From: Helopsaltes ochotensis
Taxonomy: Eukaryota; Chordata; Aves; Passeriformes; Locustellidae
DNA: 64,000 nt
NCBI GenBank assembly: GCA_013400155.1
Contig: VXBM01000043.1
Coordinates: 207,097-271,096, forward strand
Direction: 5' to 3'
Shown here: positions 9,691-24,600 of the stretch, piece by piece
Layout: every line of letters starts with the position of its first letter
How positions within the stretch are numbered: position 1 is the first letter of the stretch
Made by a program: the position numbers and the translations under genes
Notes under the pieces: model-generated
Database searches by the model: none
What the model saw: the letters and a program-made list of their open reading frames with translations, nothing else
What the model was told of the DNA's origin: nothing

Positions 9691-12600
9691 AGCATGAACG
9701 AAGGATGAGACAACAAGGAGAAAACAACTAGTGTAAAGAAATATTAGGTACTACTGTTTCATGAAACATACTATTTTTTATAAAACCCAAAATTGCTAAA
9801 ATAAATATGGCTTCTTGTTGCCAGTCTCCCCCTCCCACCAATTAGTTTCCAGGGAATACAGCATTGTGGAGTGGATAAATGATGACATCAATCCTGAGAC
9901 TATAAGGAGCCTGAGTGAGAAAGAAGGAAAGGAACAGCAATACGTTTTAGATGATTGTAGGTAAAGGAAACTACTGGTTTGACCTGATGAGTACTAAGCT
10001 TTTTAATTAAGATCACTGAATATCTACAACTTTTATGACAGTTCTTCAAGAAATAAAACAAAACACCAACACAATTAAACATATTAATAAATATCTTAGT
10101 TTGAGTAATCTGTTATCTTATAAAACACAGTAGGATTTATTGGCTCTAAAAACAAACATACCTAAAAAGCTTTACAAGAAACCTCCAACAGATTTAGCAA
10201 AACCCCAACAATTAATTACTAAGTTCATAGAAAATGAAACAATGAACAAGAAAAATGGTGAAACTGTTTATAACTAAATCTAAAATTCAAGAGAAACTTA
10301 AAACTACTGTTGGTACTCTTCCAGAATTTTTACAGACTCAGGTGCAACTTGCTGCACTGGGGACACTCCTATCACATTTTAGAAGTTTTTACCCCAGTAC
10401 TTAAAACTTCATTCAAAAAACAAAGTAAAATTATTTTTCAAAAATATGATGAGGCTTTTAAAAAAGCAACAGCAATTCCTCCAGCCTAAAATAACCACTA
10501 ATTATGAAATTATAATATGTCAAATTTTAATAGAGAATGCAGCACTTGCTGGGGAACTGTATTATGTAATTTGGGGAAGAGTTGATGAACTATGTTCTCA
10601 CAATTTCAAAGGCATTTATTTTGTTGAAATAACTTTAGGTTATGTACTTTGTGAAATTACTCTCTTTTGCTAGCACTATGTACAAAGAAAGCCCAGTTCT
10701 GATTGAGTACACTGACTACTATTGTCATGTTTCCATTGCATCAAAATAGGATAAATACTAAGGTCTTTCTATTTCCTTGTGTTTTGAAAATAAAACATTT
10801 TGGAGTGAGAAAAAAAAATGTTCTTAAACAATACAGGGTGTTTAATGAATCGCAAGGAATTGGAAGGAATTGTGGTAATGGTCTGAATTTTTTTCCCTTT
10901 AATGAGTATTTGTGGACCAAGTCAGAGTTCGGGCAATATATTTAATAAACACATTTATCAATGTAAACAGACATTGATACTCTTTCTGCAGATGAATAAT
11001 ACCTAAATTATGCTTTGCATAATATCAAGTATGCTTGCATTTTTAATGAACAATTTTGATCTTAAACGTTGCTTGCAAAGTACAACATTTGTTATTAGCA
11101 GTGAAGACTGTGCTTGGCCACTTAATGACCTGATAGTGTATCTGTCCTTTGGTTTTGAATGAACTTTGATAACTTTTAGGGAACCAACCAACTTTTACCT
11201 AAACAAAACTGTTCATGAAAATGTTGGCAAATAGTAAAATGGGATACGAATTTTCTTGAACAAAGCACAATTCTGACAAATGTTCAAAAACATTGTCTGG
11301 GCACTATTCAACCAACTCTTGTACATGGTATTTTTAGTGTAATGGAAAAGACTCATTAACATTTTCCTATGAGAAATCTGAGTTTGTAAGGAAATTATAT
11401 TTCCATGGCATTATCACAAATTGAATCCCTTTATCCAAAATAAATTAAACATTTGTTTCCTGGAGTACAATACTGGAATGAAAGAACAAGTCAAATGGCT
11501 TAATCAATAACTTTTTAATTTTAGGACTTGTCAGCTTTCCCTCTCTATTTCAGGTTTTTCCCTTCTAGCATCAATGATGACAGATTGAAGGGATATGTAA
11601 ATGGGTGAAATGCCTCAAACTTGCAACACAGTTGGAAAATATAATTTCATTGGAGAAATTTCACCTCTGCAGAAAAGTGTAAAAAAGTTCCAAGGTGTAA
11701 TTGCAACAGGTGAAACAATCCCTGTCCTAATAGCATCTGTCAAGGATGTACTTGCACTAGTAGTTTGTTCGTACCGGCACAGAAACCACCACTGAGGAAA
11801 AGCAGGGGAGAGCTCATGCCACAGTACCAGCAAGGCCGGGCACTTCCAACCCCCACCCCAGAGCCCTCTGACAAGGCAAGGGTGGCCATGGCGTGGTGTT
11901 TTACTGAAATGATTGACTATTTACAATGACAGCCACTGCCTTTGGGCAGCACTAACACGATTCCTCCCATAGAGAGTAATACTGTCTGGCAGGCACCAAC
12001 AAGAGGGACCTGCAACTTGCTATACTACTATGGCTAATTTTGGAAGAGGTCATTCCTATCTGTGACCTCTCATTGACATCTGGGTGATTCTGAGACAGCA
12101 AGCATAATTTCTGCACAGGTTGCTATTTCTAATACAGCACTTTTATTTTGGGGTGAAGTTGCAGTAGAAAAGAGACCCTGAGCAAGCGCTTCCCTGAGCT
12201 GGATCTTGGGTGTCCAGACAATGCAATGAATTGATTGAAGCTTTGATCAGTATAAATGATAAAGTGTGTAGATGAAAAGAGTCCATATGATTACAGAAAA
12301 AACAGCATGGTTGTTTCTAACACTGAAATGACAGATGATCTATAGGAAACAGATTTAGAAATCGAGTGCTAAAAATAACGGTGCAGTGCTGTGCAGTAAG
12401 AAGAAAATAGTTACTCTTCTCCCTTAATCACAGAAGAGCAACATTCCTGCCCAGGGAGGTTGGACTAGAATGGAATCACCCCCCTCTTGTGTGGTTTCCT
12501 GACAGATGATCAGTTCATTTTTAACTCTTCAGGAGTGCAGTCAGGTTATGGTACTTTAACATCCTGTCTTCTGTTTATTTCTTTCACCCTGCTTTCCGTA

Positions 12601-15600
12601 CTCCCACTGTGCTGTGTCTCATCTGCCCTCACCATACTGCCTTTTCATTTAATCACGCATCAGAAGTCTCCTTCTACCCTCCCATCTCACCACACTGAGT
12701 CTAATTTTCTCATTCACAGAGGAGGCTGTCCTCTCCTCCCTGCCTTAATTATGACTTTGCATTAAAAATAAAAATAATAAAAGCTCATTTTCCTGAGACA
12801 TAAGCTATTGATGCTCTGGCCCTGGAGAAATATGCACACTTTTATTTGAAGTAATTTTAAACATTTTGTTTTTACCAAAAATATGTATTTAAGTAAATGA
12901 GAGCTGGGAATGTACCTTCTCTTTTGGCTGCCTGGCCCCCTTGGAGCTTTGCCTTGGGTGTGTAACTGAGAGACGGCCATTCATGCATGAAGAATAGAGG
13001 CTTAATTAATTGGACTGGAATTGTAAAATGGTGTACTTGATGCGGGTAAGGCACATTCCACACTTTTCCCCCATAAAGATTGTGACATTTTTGTGGAAGT
13101 GTTGAAGAGTGGGTCCAGGAGCCATCAGATGGATGAGACTTCATTAAATAGGTACAGCAGGGAACCCCTAGTCCTGTATCTCACACAGATTTTTCCCCAC
13201 GCATTCATTTAATTAAACTCTCAATCTGTATCTATGGTTCCAGAACAATTCTATTTAATTTTTATGTTACATGGTATATGTAATTTATAGTACATAATAA
13301 ATAGTTTGTGAGAGGTGGAGCCATGAATGGTTTGAAACAGGTTTTCCATATACAAATGAAGCTGACACAAATAATTTTTAATTTCTGCCATTTTTTTCTT
13401 TTCAGCCTTGGAAAATGTTGTTAAAAAATCTCAAATCATCCAGCAAAGTTTATCAGGTTTCAATAAAATACTGACTTCATTGTTAGCAACTGCTTATTTC
13501 AATCATTCACAAAATGGCTCCTTTCTACAATATAAGCATTGCATAGAAAATAGAAATATATGGCTTCAAAATTCTGTTTAACAATATTTATTATAAAAAT
13601 AAATTAAAAGGCATTTTGGGCCCTTTCTCATTTTCTCATAACGTGCACTTTGCCTCTTTTTAAAATATACTAGTTCTGTGGTGGGGAAATCAGTCTCAGA
13701 AATGTCTCTTATTCTCGTCTACATTTTAGAATGTGATTTAGGTTCTTAGAAGTAACTTCATCCACTAGGAATGAGAAATCACTGTTTTGTGGTCAGCAAG
13801 TATTTTAGAAAACAATGGTAATTGATTTTTCTTAAAACAATGTGCCCCGTAAGCTAACTGGTTGGTTTTTTTCGGTTTTCCAAGAACTGTATCTTTCAAA
13901 GTTTCATGAAGCACCCTGTCATATGTGGCAGTCCCAAAGTTTGCTCCATCTTGAAGTATTTTAAGATTGGAATACACGTTATTGCTCTTGGAGTGTGCAA
14001 TCCACAGCCAGTGAGTGTTTTTTAATGACCTTCCATGCAATATCAAAGTGTAAACAACACGCTTATCACCCCTACCTCCTTGTGGACAGTGGCCCTGGAA
14101 TTTTTTTTTCCCTTTCATCCAAGATATTTCAGTGTGGAGATCTTAAGCACTGATACCCTTTTTCTTTGAAGCTACTGAGCTTTACAAAGCTGTTCCTCAT
14201 GTTCAGAACAGTTTGAATTAGAAAAATAGAAGGACATATGATAAGCCATAAATGTTTAACAGCAAGGAACTTTTGATAGCATTCATCAAGGTCTCTTTCA
14301 TTTTCTGTCAGTGATACGGTTTACACATTAGTGGGACCAGAATTCCATCATTCCTTATGAAGGTGAGGGGTAGGGTTTTATTCCTGCATCACATCTCTAG
14401 ATGTCATTATTATTTACTCCAGCACTCTGATGGGAATACTTGAGTACTTCCTGAAGCTAACTGTTGTGAGCTGTTTTGAAGCCTTGAATTGCTACCACCT
14501 AGAGAGGTTAAGTCATAATAATTACAATATGCAGTGACACTTGTGGTCTGAAATAAAGACTGGTTTGAACCCTTCAAAAGGGCAGTAAAAAAATCATTTT
14601 CTCCTACTCACAGTTATGTGGGACCAAGGATTTTATCACCATTCTATAGGGGTCTGAAGCCCAAATGCTGCATGTGCTGAGCAACTTTGAAAATGTAGCT
14701 ATTATTGTAGCTAGCTACCTAATGTATATATAGCCCCACCTAAAATAATTATGTAAACATCTTGGTTTTACAAGTTTGAGCTGGAATTCTGTAAGCTGTT
14801 TCACGAGACTTTCAGTTGCTCCTTGAGCTGGAAAAGTATTGTGATGCCTAGGCTTTCTTGTGGTAGTCTGGCATTTCATATTCAGGCCTGGGCAAAACTG
14901 GGATGAGCATACATTTGCAAAAAAAGTAAGAAAAAAAGAATAAAACCCAATTCCTCTGTAAATCTTATAAACATCAAGAAAACGTTCAGGTATGAGGCAC
15001 TGTAAATGTTTTATTCTTTCATTACCTGCCAAATCTTACAAAGAAAATATCCAGGGTTTCCTTGCCTGCTTCTTTGAGATGCCTTGCTCAAAAAATCCTC
15101 TCTCTTACATATGAATTCTATGCATTCACATATAAGTTGAATGTAGCAAATACAGCTACAATAAAAAAATTAATTAAAAAATACAAAAAAAAATTAGTGT
15201 AAATGGATCCTCACTGCTGGGAGGCACACTCTCATCTACCAATAGCCCTAAGTTAATAGTGTACTGCTTTGCATTAGAAAAGACAAAGTAGAGAAAAATG
15301 TACAATTTATTATTTTTTATTCTAAAGCCACTTTAATTCCACGTTCCATGGCTCTAAAAGTGTTCTATCTTTTTATGGATTTGGAACAGGCCACAATCTC
15401 ATTTCTTTCAATAGATGAATAGACAAATGTGAGGTAAGAAAAAGCCACCAAAGAAACAGTGTGTAAAGCAAATTAGAGTAAAAGGAGATTGATATGATTC
15501 CAAGATGGTGATATAGAGTCCATGCTGAGTTTACAGTGCTTGTGGTTTATAGCATGTGCCACAATTACTTAAGCTTAGAGCTGAATAGTCTTTGAAAATC

Positions 15601-18600
15601 CTGAAAGAGTTACTGAGACTATAAAAAGTGATACTTTGACTTTAGTGAATTTTTTCCAAGAGGGAAAAGTTGAATTTAAAAATGGAATTTCAACTTGCAA
15701 TGCTGGTTTCTGAGACAGATCCAGGAAAAATGTGTGTTTCATTCAGCCACCTATTTTGATGCATCCTTAGCTCAGAAACCATAAACAGAGAAAGTTATGG
15801 TACACAGAAAAGACAGACATGAGCAGCTTCCATAGCAAATTCAGAAGGAATTTTCTATCAAAAAAGATGATCTATGCAATTAGTAGTTCAGTTACTGTCT
15901 TTATCTAAGGAGAGTGTTCCAAGATGAAGTCTGCTAAACTCACTTGAAGTACAAACATAGAGCCAGTTGTGGCAGCTGCACAGAAATGATAGGAAAATCT
16001 TCAGTCAAAGGAGACTTGGGAAAAGGGGAAAAGGGTATCCAAACATTTCCAAGTTCAACCGCCTTCAGTTAAAAAAAAATTTGCACCAAAATAAAAAGAG
16101 TAGAATCACATATTCCCCAAATAGGTTTTTTTTTCCTAGTGCCAAATTACCTCATTTGGAATCTAAGATGGAAAAAAATGTCCATCTCCAGCCCTGATTT
16201 CCCTAACAACCCACAAATAGCTATTTGCATATCACAGTAATGCATCTGAACTCCTACCATTGCAGAAAGCTTTCCCAGCAAGTTTTCAGTTACAGACACA
16301 AAGAGCAGCTGTTCAAAAAACTGGTGAGATCTGATTGTTACCAGTCCATTGGAAAAAAACTTGGAGCAAGAACATTTAATACAAAAGGTAAAGTTCCTGA
16401 GGTATACAATATGTCAAGAGGGGTACATGAGCTCTCCAGTTTGAGCACAATAAGTCAGTGGTGAACCTGCTACTTATGATATTTCATGGCTCTTTCTGAG
16501 ATACATTTGCACTACATCTTACTATTGCCAAACTGACACACCATTCTGAAGAGATTCTGCAGAATGCTATAGATTAGTTTATTTGCTTCTCAATGTGATT
16601 TGTACTTCACCAATCTTCCCTAATCTCATGATGTTTTTGCCTGCTGTGCAGGTGAACATTTTTATTATCAGTAGTAGCTGTGCTTAGCCTGCCTGCTTCC
16701 CATGTAATAGGTAGCCATAACAAATACTTTATTTGAGAATAACACCTATATAAATGGTACAAAAATTTGATGCAAATCAATATGGGGAGAAGTTATTGTG
16801 GCTTGATGGGCAAAATGAACAATTACACATCTCACCAAATAACTTTCAATAAAGTAAATGTTAACAACATTAAATTTATTTTTGGAACACTCAAGTTTGT
16901 TGAGCAGTACTGCTTTCCTTTTCCTGTTAAGGCCCACATATCCAAGAAGAAACTACATTTTTCACTCTCAGAGCCTTTCATATAAATAATGGGACTGCAG
17001 CATTGGAGATAATTTATATAAAATTTAAAACAAAAAATAATTTTCCTATAAAAATCATATTTTTAGTTTGCAAAAAGTTCTATTCTTTACTAATCTACTT
17101 GTATCTGTATATTCAAACAAAAAAGCTTTCATAATACAGTACATGCAGATTTGTGGAAATTCAGATTTATTTACATGAAATCACAAGTATATTATTCTTA
17201 CTAACGTAAACTGAAAGAAAGCCTTCATTTAAGTGACTTAATCATACCCAGAAAGCATGTAATAAAATAATGACCTCTATTAGAGATCATAAGTAGCAAT
17301 CAAATCTCTACAAAATAATGATCAAACCAGATAATAGGTCTGATTACATTCAAAATCATATGCTTCTACTCTGTTTTATTTCCAGAATGAGAAGTAGAAA
17401 TTGACTTATGAGAAGATGCTGGGCCAACAACCGAAGGGAGTCTAAGGACATTGAAGAATACCAATTAAGTCTGGAGGAAGTCTAAACTGGGGTAGCTTAC
17501 CTCTTCTTCCAGACCCCTCACTGTGCATACCATACCACTTTAAACCCCCTTTAGACTCACTTAGACATGTCCACTGAGATTTAGTTACTTAAGTGAACTA
17601 AGTCAGGTGTAACTTCCATCTTGCCTCTAAATATGATGACACAATGTCCAAATTAGTATAGCTCATATTCCAAGAGGTTGGAAGAGAACAGTAAATGAAG
17701 AAAAAGTAACATAAATAAAGAAAAGGAGCAAATTGGAAAGACAAAGAGACTACAGCAGAAAGCCACCTTTCTAGTGATCTTTTTCTGATTTGGCAGCCTG
17801 TGAGGTATGCCAGAATAGCCCACGGTGCAAGTAGCCAGGGAGTTTAACGGATTCCAATGTTTCAAAAGCTGGTTCCACCAGGGCCTCTTAAGCCTGCATC
17901 TCCCAAACCTTTGGGATGTGCTAAAAACTCTTTGACCTGCAAACACATATCTGACAAATCTGCATGTTGGGATCTTTTTTTAGTTACAGTTTCGTTCCTT
18001 CTGCTTTTCTTTCTGACAGAAGCATGATGTATCGACATACTAACTTCTCTCAGCATAAGAAAAATACAAGATTAATTCCTCCGTATTTCTGCCGTAACCA
18101 ATCAACAACTCTGGTTTCATAATTTATATGTCAAAGTCTTTACATCTTCAGGGCAACACTTACTATCCCAATTGCAAGAGTCTAGTCTCCCTTGAAATAT
18201 TAAATCCCAGATACTTAAGATAAAAGGCATACCCATATGACAAAGAAGACAGAGATGCAAGCCTCTCTTTTTGGTCTACTCTGGCTGAAAACAGCTAGCT
18301 CTGGTGCAGATGTAATTTAAAAGTACAGTAACTGCTACTAAGCATTATATTAGGGTACATGAAGACTCCTCTTTCCAAAGGGTTCTCAAAAAGATCCAAA
18401 CACCTGACATTTGCAATTAGTACAGGACACAATTTCTATCTTTTTAAAAAAAAATAATAATAGAGCCCTACCCAGGTTCTCTCCCAACTCCCTCAGGAGG
18501 TACTGAGATTGCCTTACACTCATCTTTCCTGTAACCACCATGCCACAATTTATGCTGAAGGGGAGGAAACTCCCTTATTCACTTTGTTCTGGAATCCCTT

Positions 18601-21600
18601 CTAACGGAATCCACTCTGCAAAGCCTGATCAGCAGGACAGGGAACAGAGCAAAGATGACTACAGCTTAGTTGTCAAAGAACAGGGAAAGTGTTATCACTT
18701 TTCAGAGATAAACTTCTATCCACAGAATTTGAGTGACCTCCCATATCACCCTAAAATACTGTGTCTGTGAACAGTCACCCACTGACAGTACTATCAATAG
18801 CCTTTGCAAACATTTCACTTCAGTATCTTCATTCAGTATTAAAAAGACTGGATTTGTTCATTCAGTAGTTGTACAAAGCCTAAGTAATAACAACCAAAAC
18901 CTTAGACACTGCATTGGTGAATCGCGACAACGTGAACAGGTTGTTCTAAATTCCTAACCTGTTAAAGGAAAATTAAAAGCTTCTAATTTTGCTAACAGAA
19001 TGTTTTGTTTGCTCATTTGCTTCACCCCAGTACAGTCTCAAAGAACAGCCTGAAGCCATTCAAACAGCCCTCAGCTGACCTGAATATATGTTTTGATGCC
19101 CACATTTGCAAACTAGAAATCTAACTGAAAGTCAAGTGCTGATTAATAGTGACATGAAAGCCAAGGCTTTAAGAGTATGTTTCATCAGTAGGATGAGGTT
19201 TGTGCGGGCTAATTCCACCTAATTCCAATCCATTGCTATAATACATAAAGTTATAGAGATGACTAAGGTTTGCAGGTTACAAAGAGCCAAAAGAGAATGT
19301 ACAGAAAAGACAGAGAGAGCACAGAAAGCCATCACATGCTAAGTTAATAGAAGCAGCTTTAAGAACTTATTAACAGCATTGTTGAGGGTTAAATAGGAGA
19401 GAAGTTTCTTTACAAATGGCAAGCAACTGCTCCATCTACAATCCACCCTCTAGGCAGGGGAGAACAATACCTGGTGAGACTCAGAGTCTGAGAGAGAAAG
19501 ACGGCACAGCATCTTTTCTATCCACTTACCAGCAGCTTAAATAGCAACTTACTTGCTGGAGATGTACATAAACATCATACATTACAGCAGATGCAGGCCA
19601 AACTAGTTCAAATTCAACAGTTCTCTCCATAGGACCCTGGCCTCCCTGACCGCAGGCAGGGGTCAAGAGAGCCTCCTCGTGCGCAGGTTTGGTTGCATCT
19701 TGCTTCAACCTGAGGCAGCAACTCCCCTTACCCTCTGTCAGAAAGCAAACAGCTGTAATAGTGGGCTCAGGAGTAATTTTCAAAGTCCAAATGGTTCTGT
19801 AACATGCTGTCACCCCACTACAAGCACTGTGGGCACATTCACATCAGTATGCCACTACGCTAATGCCTGTCCCATAAACACAGCCCTGCTCTGGTTACAA
19901 TGCCAGAAAACACACTAAGAGCAAGCTTTGAAAACAGCTCGTTGGGAAAGCTCAAAATACCATAAGCAGGTCTCAAACATCATAATAATGCCTTGGAAAG
20001 GTGTTATTAGTATCTAGAAAGGGTTCTGGGCAATGAGAGCTTGTGTGCTAAACACAGTGAATCCACAGATATTCAGGTAATCAGTTGCTTGTGGGGTGGG
20101 CTAACAGGAGCTAATTCTCTGGAAACAGTTTATAGATAACTATGGGGAACCATAATTGCACATTGCTCCTATCTAGTACAGCAGTTTAGCACTAAAGTTC
20201 CAATTGTACATGATATTGAGAGTTATTTAATAATTGAATAAATATTAAGTAATAATAGCATACTTTGTTTACAAATATCTGTACACAATGTGCTACCACT
20301 AACAGCATTTATTTGCTTGTCAATACTGCTCTTTAGGAAAGTCATGTGGCACTGTAGTATCTGCTACAAAGCAGTTGCAGCCTTATGAACTCAGCCTGAA
20401 ACATACTACTATACATATTGATTCTGAGTTATAAATATTGTCACATCGCATAATTTTATCAATTTAATTTCTAAATATCTGTCAAAATAAATTTGGCAAT
20501 TGAAGTTTTAAAAAACGGATCTAGATGCCTTATTAACTACGTTTGTTTACTATATTTTTTACTACATTAACTACTACTTCATTTATCTCATAGGAAAAGA
20601 AAATCGGATTCCTCACATTCTACAGTAACTGTTTCTGCATTACACTGCTAGTATCTGAGGGCAGAGATTGTCTTATGTTACTTGCATGGAACACAATATA
20701 TATACTTATCCCTCACACGATATTCATAATAAAATAGTAACAGAAAACCTTAACAGCGGCTTGGCTGCTAAGTCTAGAAGGAGAAAAAGGCAGATTATTC
20801 AGATGTCAAACAAATTGAGTCTTTATGAGTGAAGAACTGGGCTCAAGGTTGAGCTAGGTTTTCTCCCAAACCTGCAAGATACAGCATCCTTTCTTCTGTG
20901 AATGAGATACAAATATTAGGCTTTATAGCAAAGACCCTGCAGAAATGGTTCACACTCCTGAACAATTTTTCAAAACCTCTTTCACATCTAGAGTGGATCT
21001 GTTTTTCCTCATGCTTTGAGGCATGGGAAAACATGGGGCATGCTTATCCTCAGAGAGTTGGCCCTATCCCCAAGTATGCAGAGTTAACATGATGATCTTC
21101 TCTATAGAGCAATGAGGGTGAAAGGCTCCTCTCTGCTTTCTCTCTAGCCTCTGTAAGTCAACATAGCAAATTGAGGATACCTTCTGAGATGGCTTTTATG
21201 TGCCACATAGAAACCGAGCAATTAAGGAATCTGTCAATAAGTATACACTACAGACAGCAAACATGGTGGGGAAATTCAGCTTGATACACCTCCTAGGAAC
21301 ATACTTAAGGAAAGCCCTGCAACTGGGGCAGTTACCAAAAGCTACCACCGAGTCAGTTAAAAGAGAAAGGCTAAAAATAAATGGCCAGACAGAAAAAATG
21401 CTGAATGCAGACCCAGAGGGACTGCCGACAAAATTAGTCTGCAAGTCTCTACCCAGACGGTAGAGGGCTGCACAATTTCTCCAGGATGGGAAAGGTTTAA
21501 AGTGACAGAAGGCACAACTGAGCCTGTGCCTGATCCTGGGGAGGGGCACAGCTTAGCTTCAGGCTAGAAAACAGCCCACCTCAGATACAACAGGGCAGCA

Positions 21601-24600
21601 TTGGTCAAGGAGGAGCCATTTGACAGGAAATGAGTGATGTGGACAGGCCTTGAGCACATCAAGTGAGTGACTGAACTTTGGGTGCTTGCAGGGCAGGTTT
21701 GGCTTGCCCAATGCCCCTTGCTTTGACCACACACAGGGCTGGGGAAATGAAGCCAAATTCCCACCTGGGCTGATTGTCCCTTCAGGCCTCAGGTAGGTTT
21801 AAATCTTGTTTATGATTGAGACTATGCCTGATTAAGATGACTATGACACATTCCTGGTTCCGTGTTTTGCACAGTGTCCCCTCATGACTGCTCTTGGCAG
21901 AAACCTGTTCACTTCGCCGCCTTCATGATGAGGGCTCACAGCTTTCCTGAGTGCTGGAAACCTCACACTTAAACCACAGGCTGGCATATGGCCACCTTTG
22001 GACTGTTCCTCAGTGCTTCAGTCACTATTTTTTGCCATTTTGTCTTCAAGGAAGACTAGGCAGGAGATATTAGGGTTCTCGAGCCAATTCTCCCTCCCCA
22101 GAGTCACTCCAAAGCAGCTCCAGCCTGTTTGGGGCAGCCTCATTTTACATCTGCTCTACTCATGGGCTTTACTCCCAAGAGCAGCAGTAATTAGTCCCTA
22201 CCTTACACCACCTTTTACTCTTGTCTGGGTTCTACTTTTGTCATTTATCCATCTCAGTGAGTGATTCAGCTCCTGTGATACACGGAGAGGGACAGTGATT
22301 GTGCTTGCTCTGAAGGTGTAGCACAGACCCTGCTCTATCAAATACCTAAGCACTGATACACCACAGAGCTCACGGCAATCCCTGGCAGTGGGGTCATGCA
22401 CTATAAATATTCAACAGAGAAATGCTTGGAGAACAGTGATACTGAGATATTGAAGGGCGATAGTTCTGGAGAAACAAATTACCCCCAAAGTCTGTATGAT
22501 TTCCTGCCTCATACACTGAAGCATCAAGACACAGAATAGCCTCACTAATTGTGTGGGAGATTTGGGGCTTTTGGGTCCATTTTGCTCAGAGACACCAAGT
22601 GTCTTGAGAGAGATAATACACTTTATCAGGCCATACAAGAGAACTGGAAAAAGAAGATACATTTTTCAGAACACAGAACCTGTATGAGGTCATTTAGTGT
22701 TTTGATCCTTTGAATATCATCACTCTTGGCTCAGTTTGAACACTGTATCTTTCCAAAGGCACTAATTGATTTGGCTCTCTACAAGATGAATAAGAACATG
22801 GCAACTGAAAATTTATTCTTGACTAGAATGCTGGGGAATGAGTAATATACTTCTTTTTCACTAATTTCTAAATAAATATGGCAAAGAAAAAGATAGGTAG
22901 GTTGCATAACTTAGGAACAAGTAAACCATCCAAACAACAAATTTGTGGTATGGCTGTTTGGCATTTACCTCTAGCCTAGAAACCTGTACCGATTATCTTA
23001 CCATTACTGGAACATGGTACATCACAGATTGCATACTTCAGGCATATAATTTCAAGGGCAGGAAAGGCATATCAAAAACATCATTTTCTAATTCTGTAGA
23101 CGAGGGTTTGTTTACACAGTCTTATACCATTTCAGATGATTGGAGGCAAGATGAGTAGAAAAAATTAGCTTTACTATAGATAATGTGAGCCTCGCCAGTC
23201 CTATTTCTTAAGGCTTATATTAATGTCAATACAAGTTTCAAGGGACTACCCATAGGATACTCTTGAAAATAAGATGTCACATTTCAATGAATTTAACCTA
23301 AGGCACAATTTTTTAAGTGCACGCTGTAAATATTAAATAAATTTGTCTACTCCCTTGTAGCTGCTGCTTATTGTTTGAGAAATATTTCAACTTAAAAACT
23401 AAAAACTGTGAAAATTTTGGCATGTGCCAAAAGAATTTTAGAATTTTGACATAAACTGTGATCTAATTAAACAATAAGACCTGACAAAACAGTCACCACT
23501 GTCTGATAATGACCTCCCGGGGCAGTTAAACATACTAAAGCAAAGCAGAACAGACTGAGAAGGTCAGCAGCAGCACTAAGAAACCTTTTACAAGATGCCT
23601 AATCATTCTTGTAGCTCTCACTTTCTTTGTTTTATATTTCTTGTATTTAAAAAATAGAACCCACACATGGAAATATAGGAAAGACATTGTTCTGATTTAT
23701 CTGCATACACAAAAACTCCGAACTACAACTATGTGGTCTATGTAAATAATCCTAGTCTGACAGGCGCATTATTTTGCAAACTTTATTAAAACATAATTAT
23801 TGTTCTCATGTAGCATAATGAATACCAACATACTGGGCCTAAAAAGAACGTGATGGAGACGGACTGTACATGGTACTTACAATACTGCTGGCATAGGTAT
23901 CCATCTGAAATGGAGACTAGAATATGTACAGTTCTGCATCCTCTGTCACATGTAAGAAAATGGTTCAAGATCACAGTGTGGACAGTCTCTTTAAATGGGT
24001 TGCCCTGAGCTAAGCTGTCCATATATAATGTAGGATTTTCAGGCATCTTACTAACATGGAGAGAGTACCTAACTTCCGTGAGTTAAGCTGTGCCCCTGTA
24101 AACTCCAAACGATGTCTGCCTTCACAGGTTAGTTCAAGGCTCTTGTGTGCTATACCTAAGCTTACACTGCAAAGCATACTTCCATGGGCAGCTTCCTTTT
24201 CATCCATGACAAAGGAGAGCAGTGTTTAAGGTACAGAACTAATCGGTGGAGATGTTTACATAGCTAATATTTTACAATGCAGTTAAGTAACTGGAAACAC
24301 AGCACATGCATCTCCTCCCAGCTGAGAGAAATACAGCACCTCTCTTTACAGACCAGCAGTAGGGACCATCCCTTGGGTATCTGCTGGTTCTTTCGAAGAC
24401 CACTGGTTAAGAAGTGCTGCGTACAACATACCTCAACAAATTACACTGTAAGTTTGATTTCTGAAGCCAATCAAAATTTACACATAATACCAAAAGGTAA
24501 TTCCTTGCAGAAAGGTAGCGACTATATCCTGGTATAAAGTCTCTTCCTAATTTGGAGAAAAAGTGCACATAAATATGTGTATGTGCATATACTGAAACTG

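Larger units (their letters stand above)
6747..13764. other. Non-coding AT-rich interval, no gene seen
   Basis: No exon, RNA gene or identifiable transposon was found. Noted inside: a small perfect hairpin (7218-7244), a G-quadruplex motif (9674-9690), a 9-bp inverted repeat around a forkhead-like TGTAAACA (10956-10979), and a phrase near 12459 (GGGAGGTTGGACTAGA) that resembles the CR1 3' region but is too short to call. All open frames are under 95 codons and lack family resemblance. Confidence 0.6.

Noticed and set aside
10956..10979. 9-bp inverted repeat with TGTAAACA in the loop
   Set aside because: A stem this short is expected by chance in 64 kb, and a single forkhead motif is not evidence of a site.
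12459..12480. GGGAGGTTGGACTAGA resembling the CR1 3' region
   Set aside because: Too short, and no terminal ATTCTATG repeats follow.
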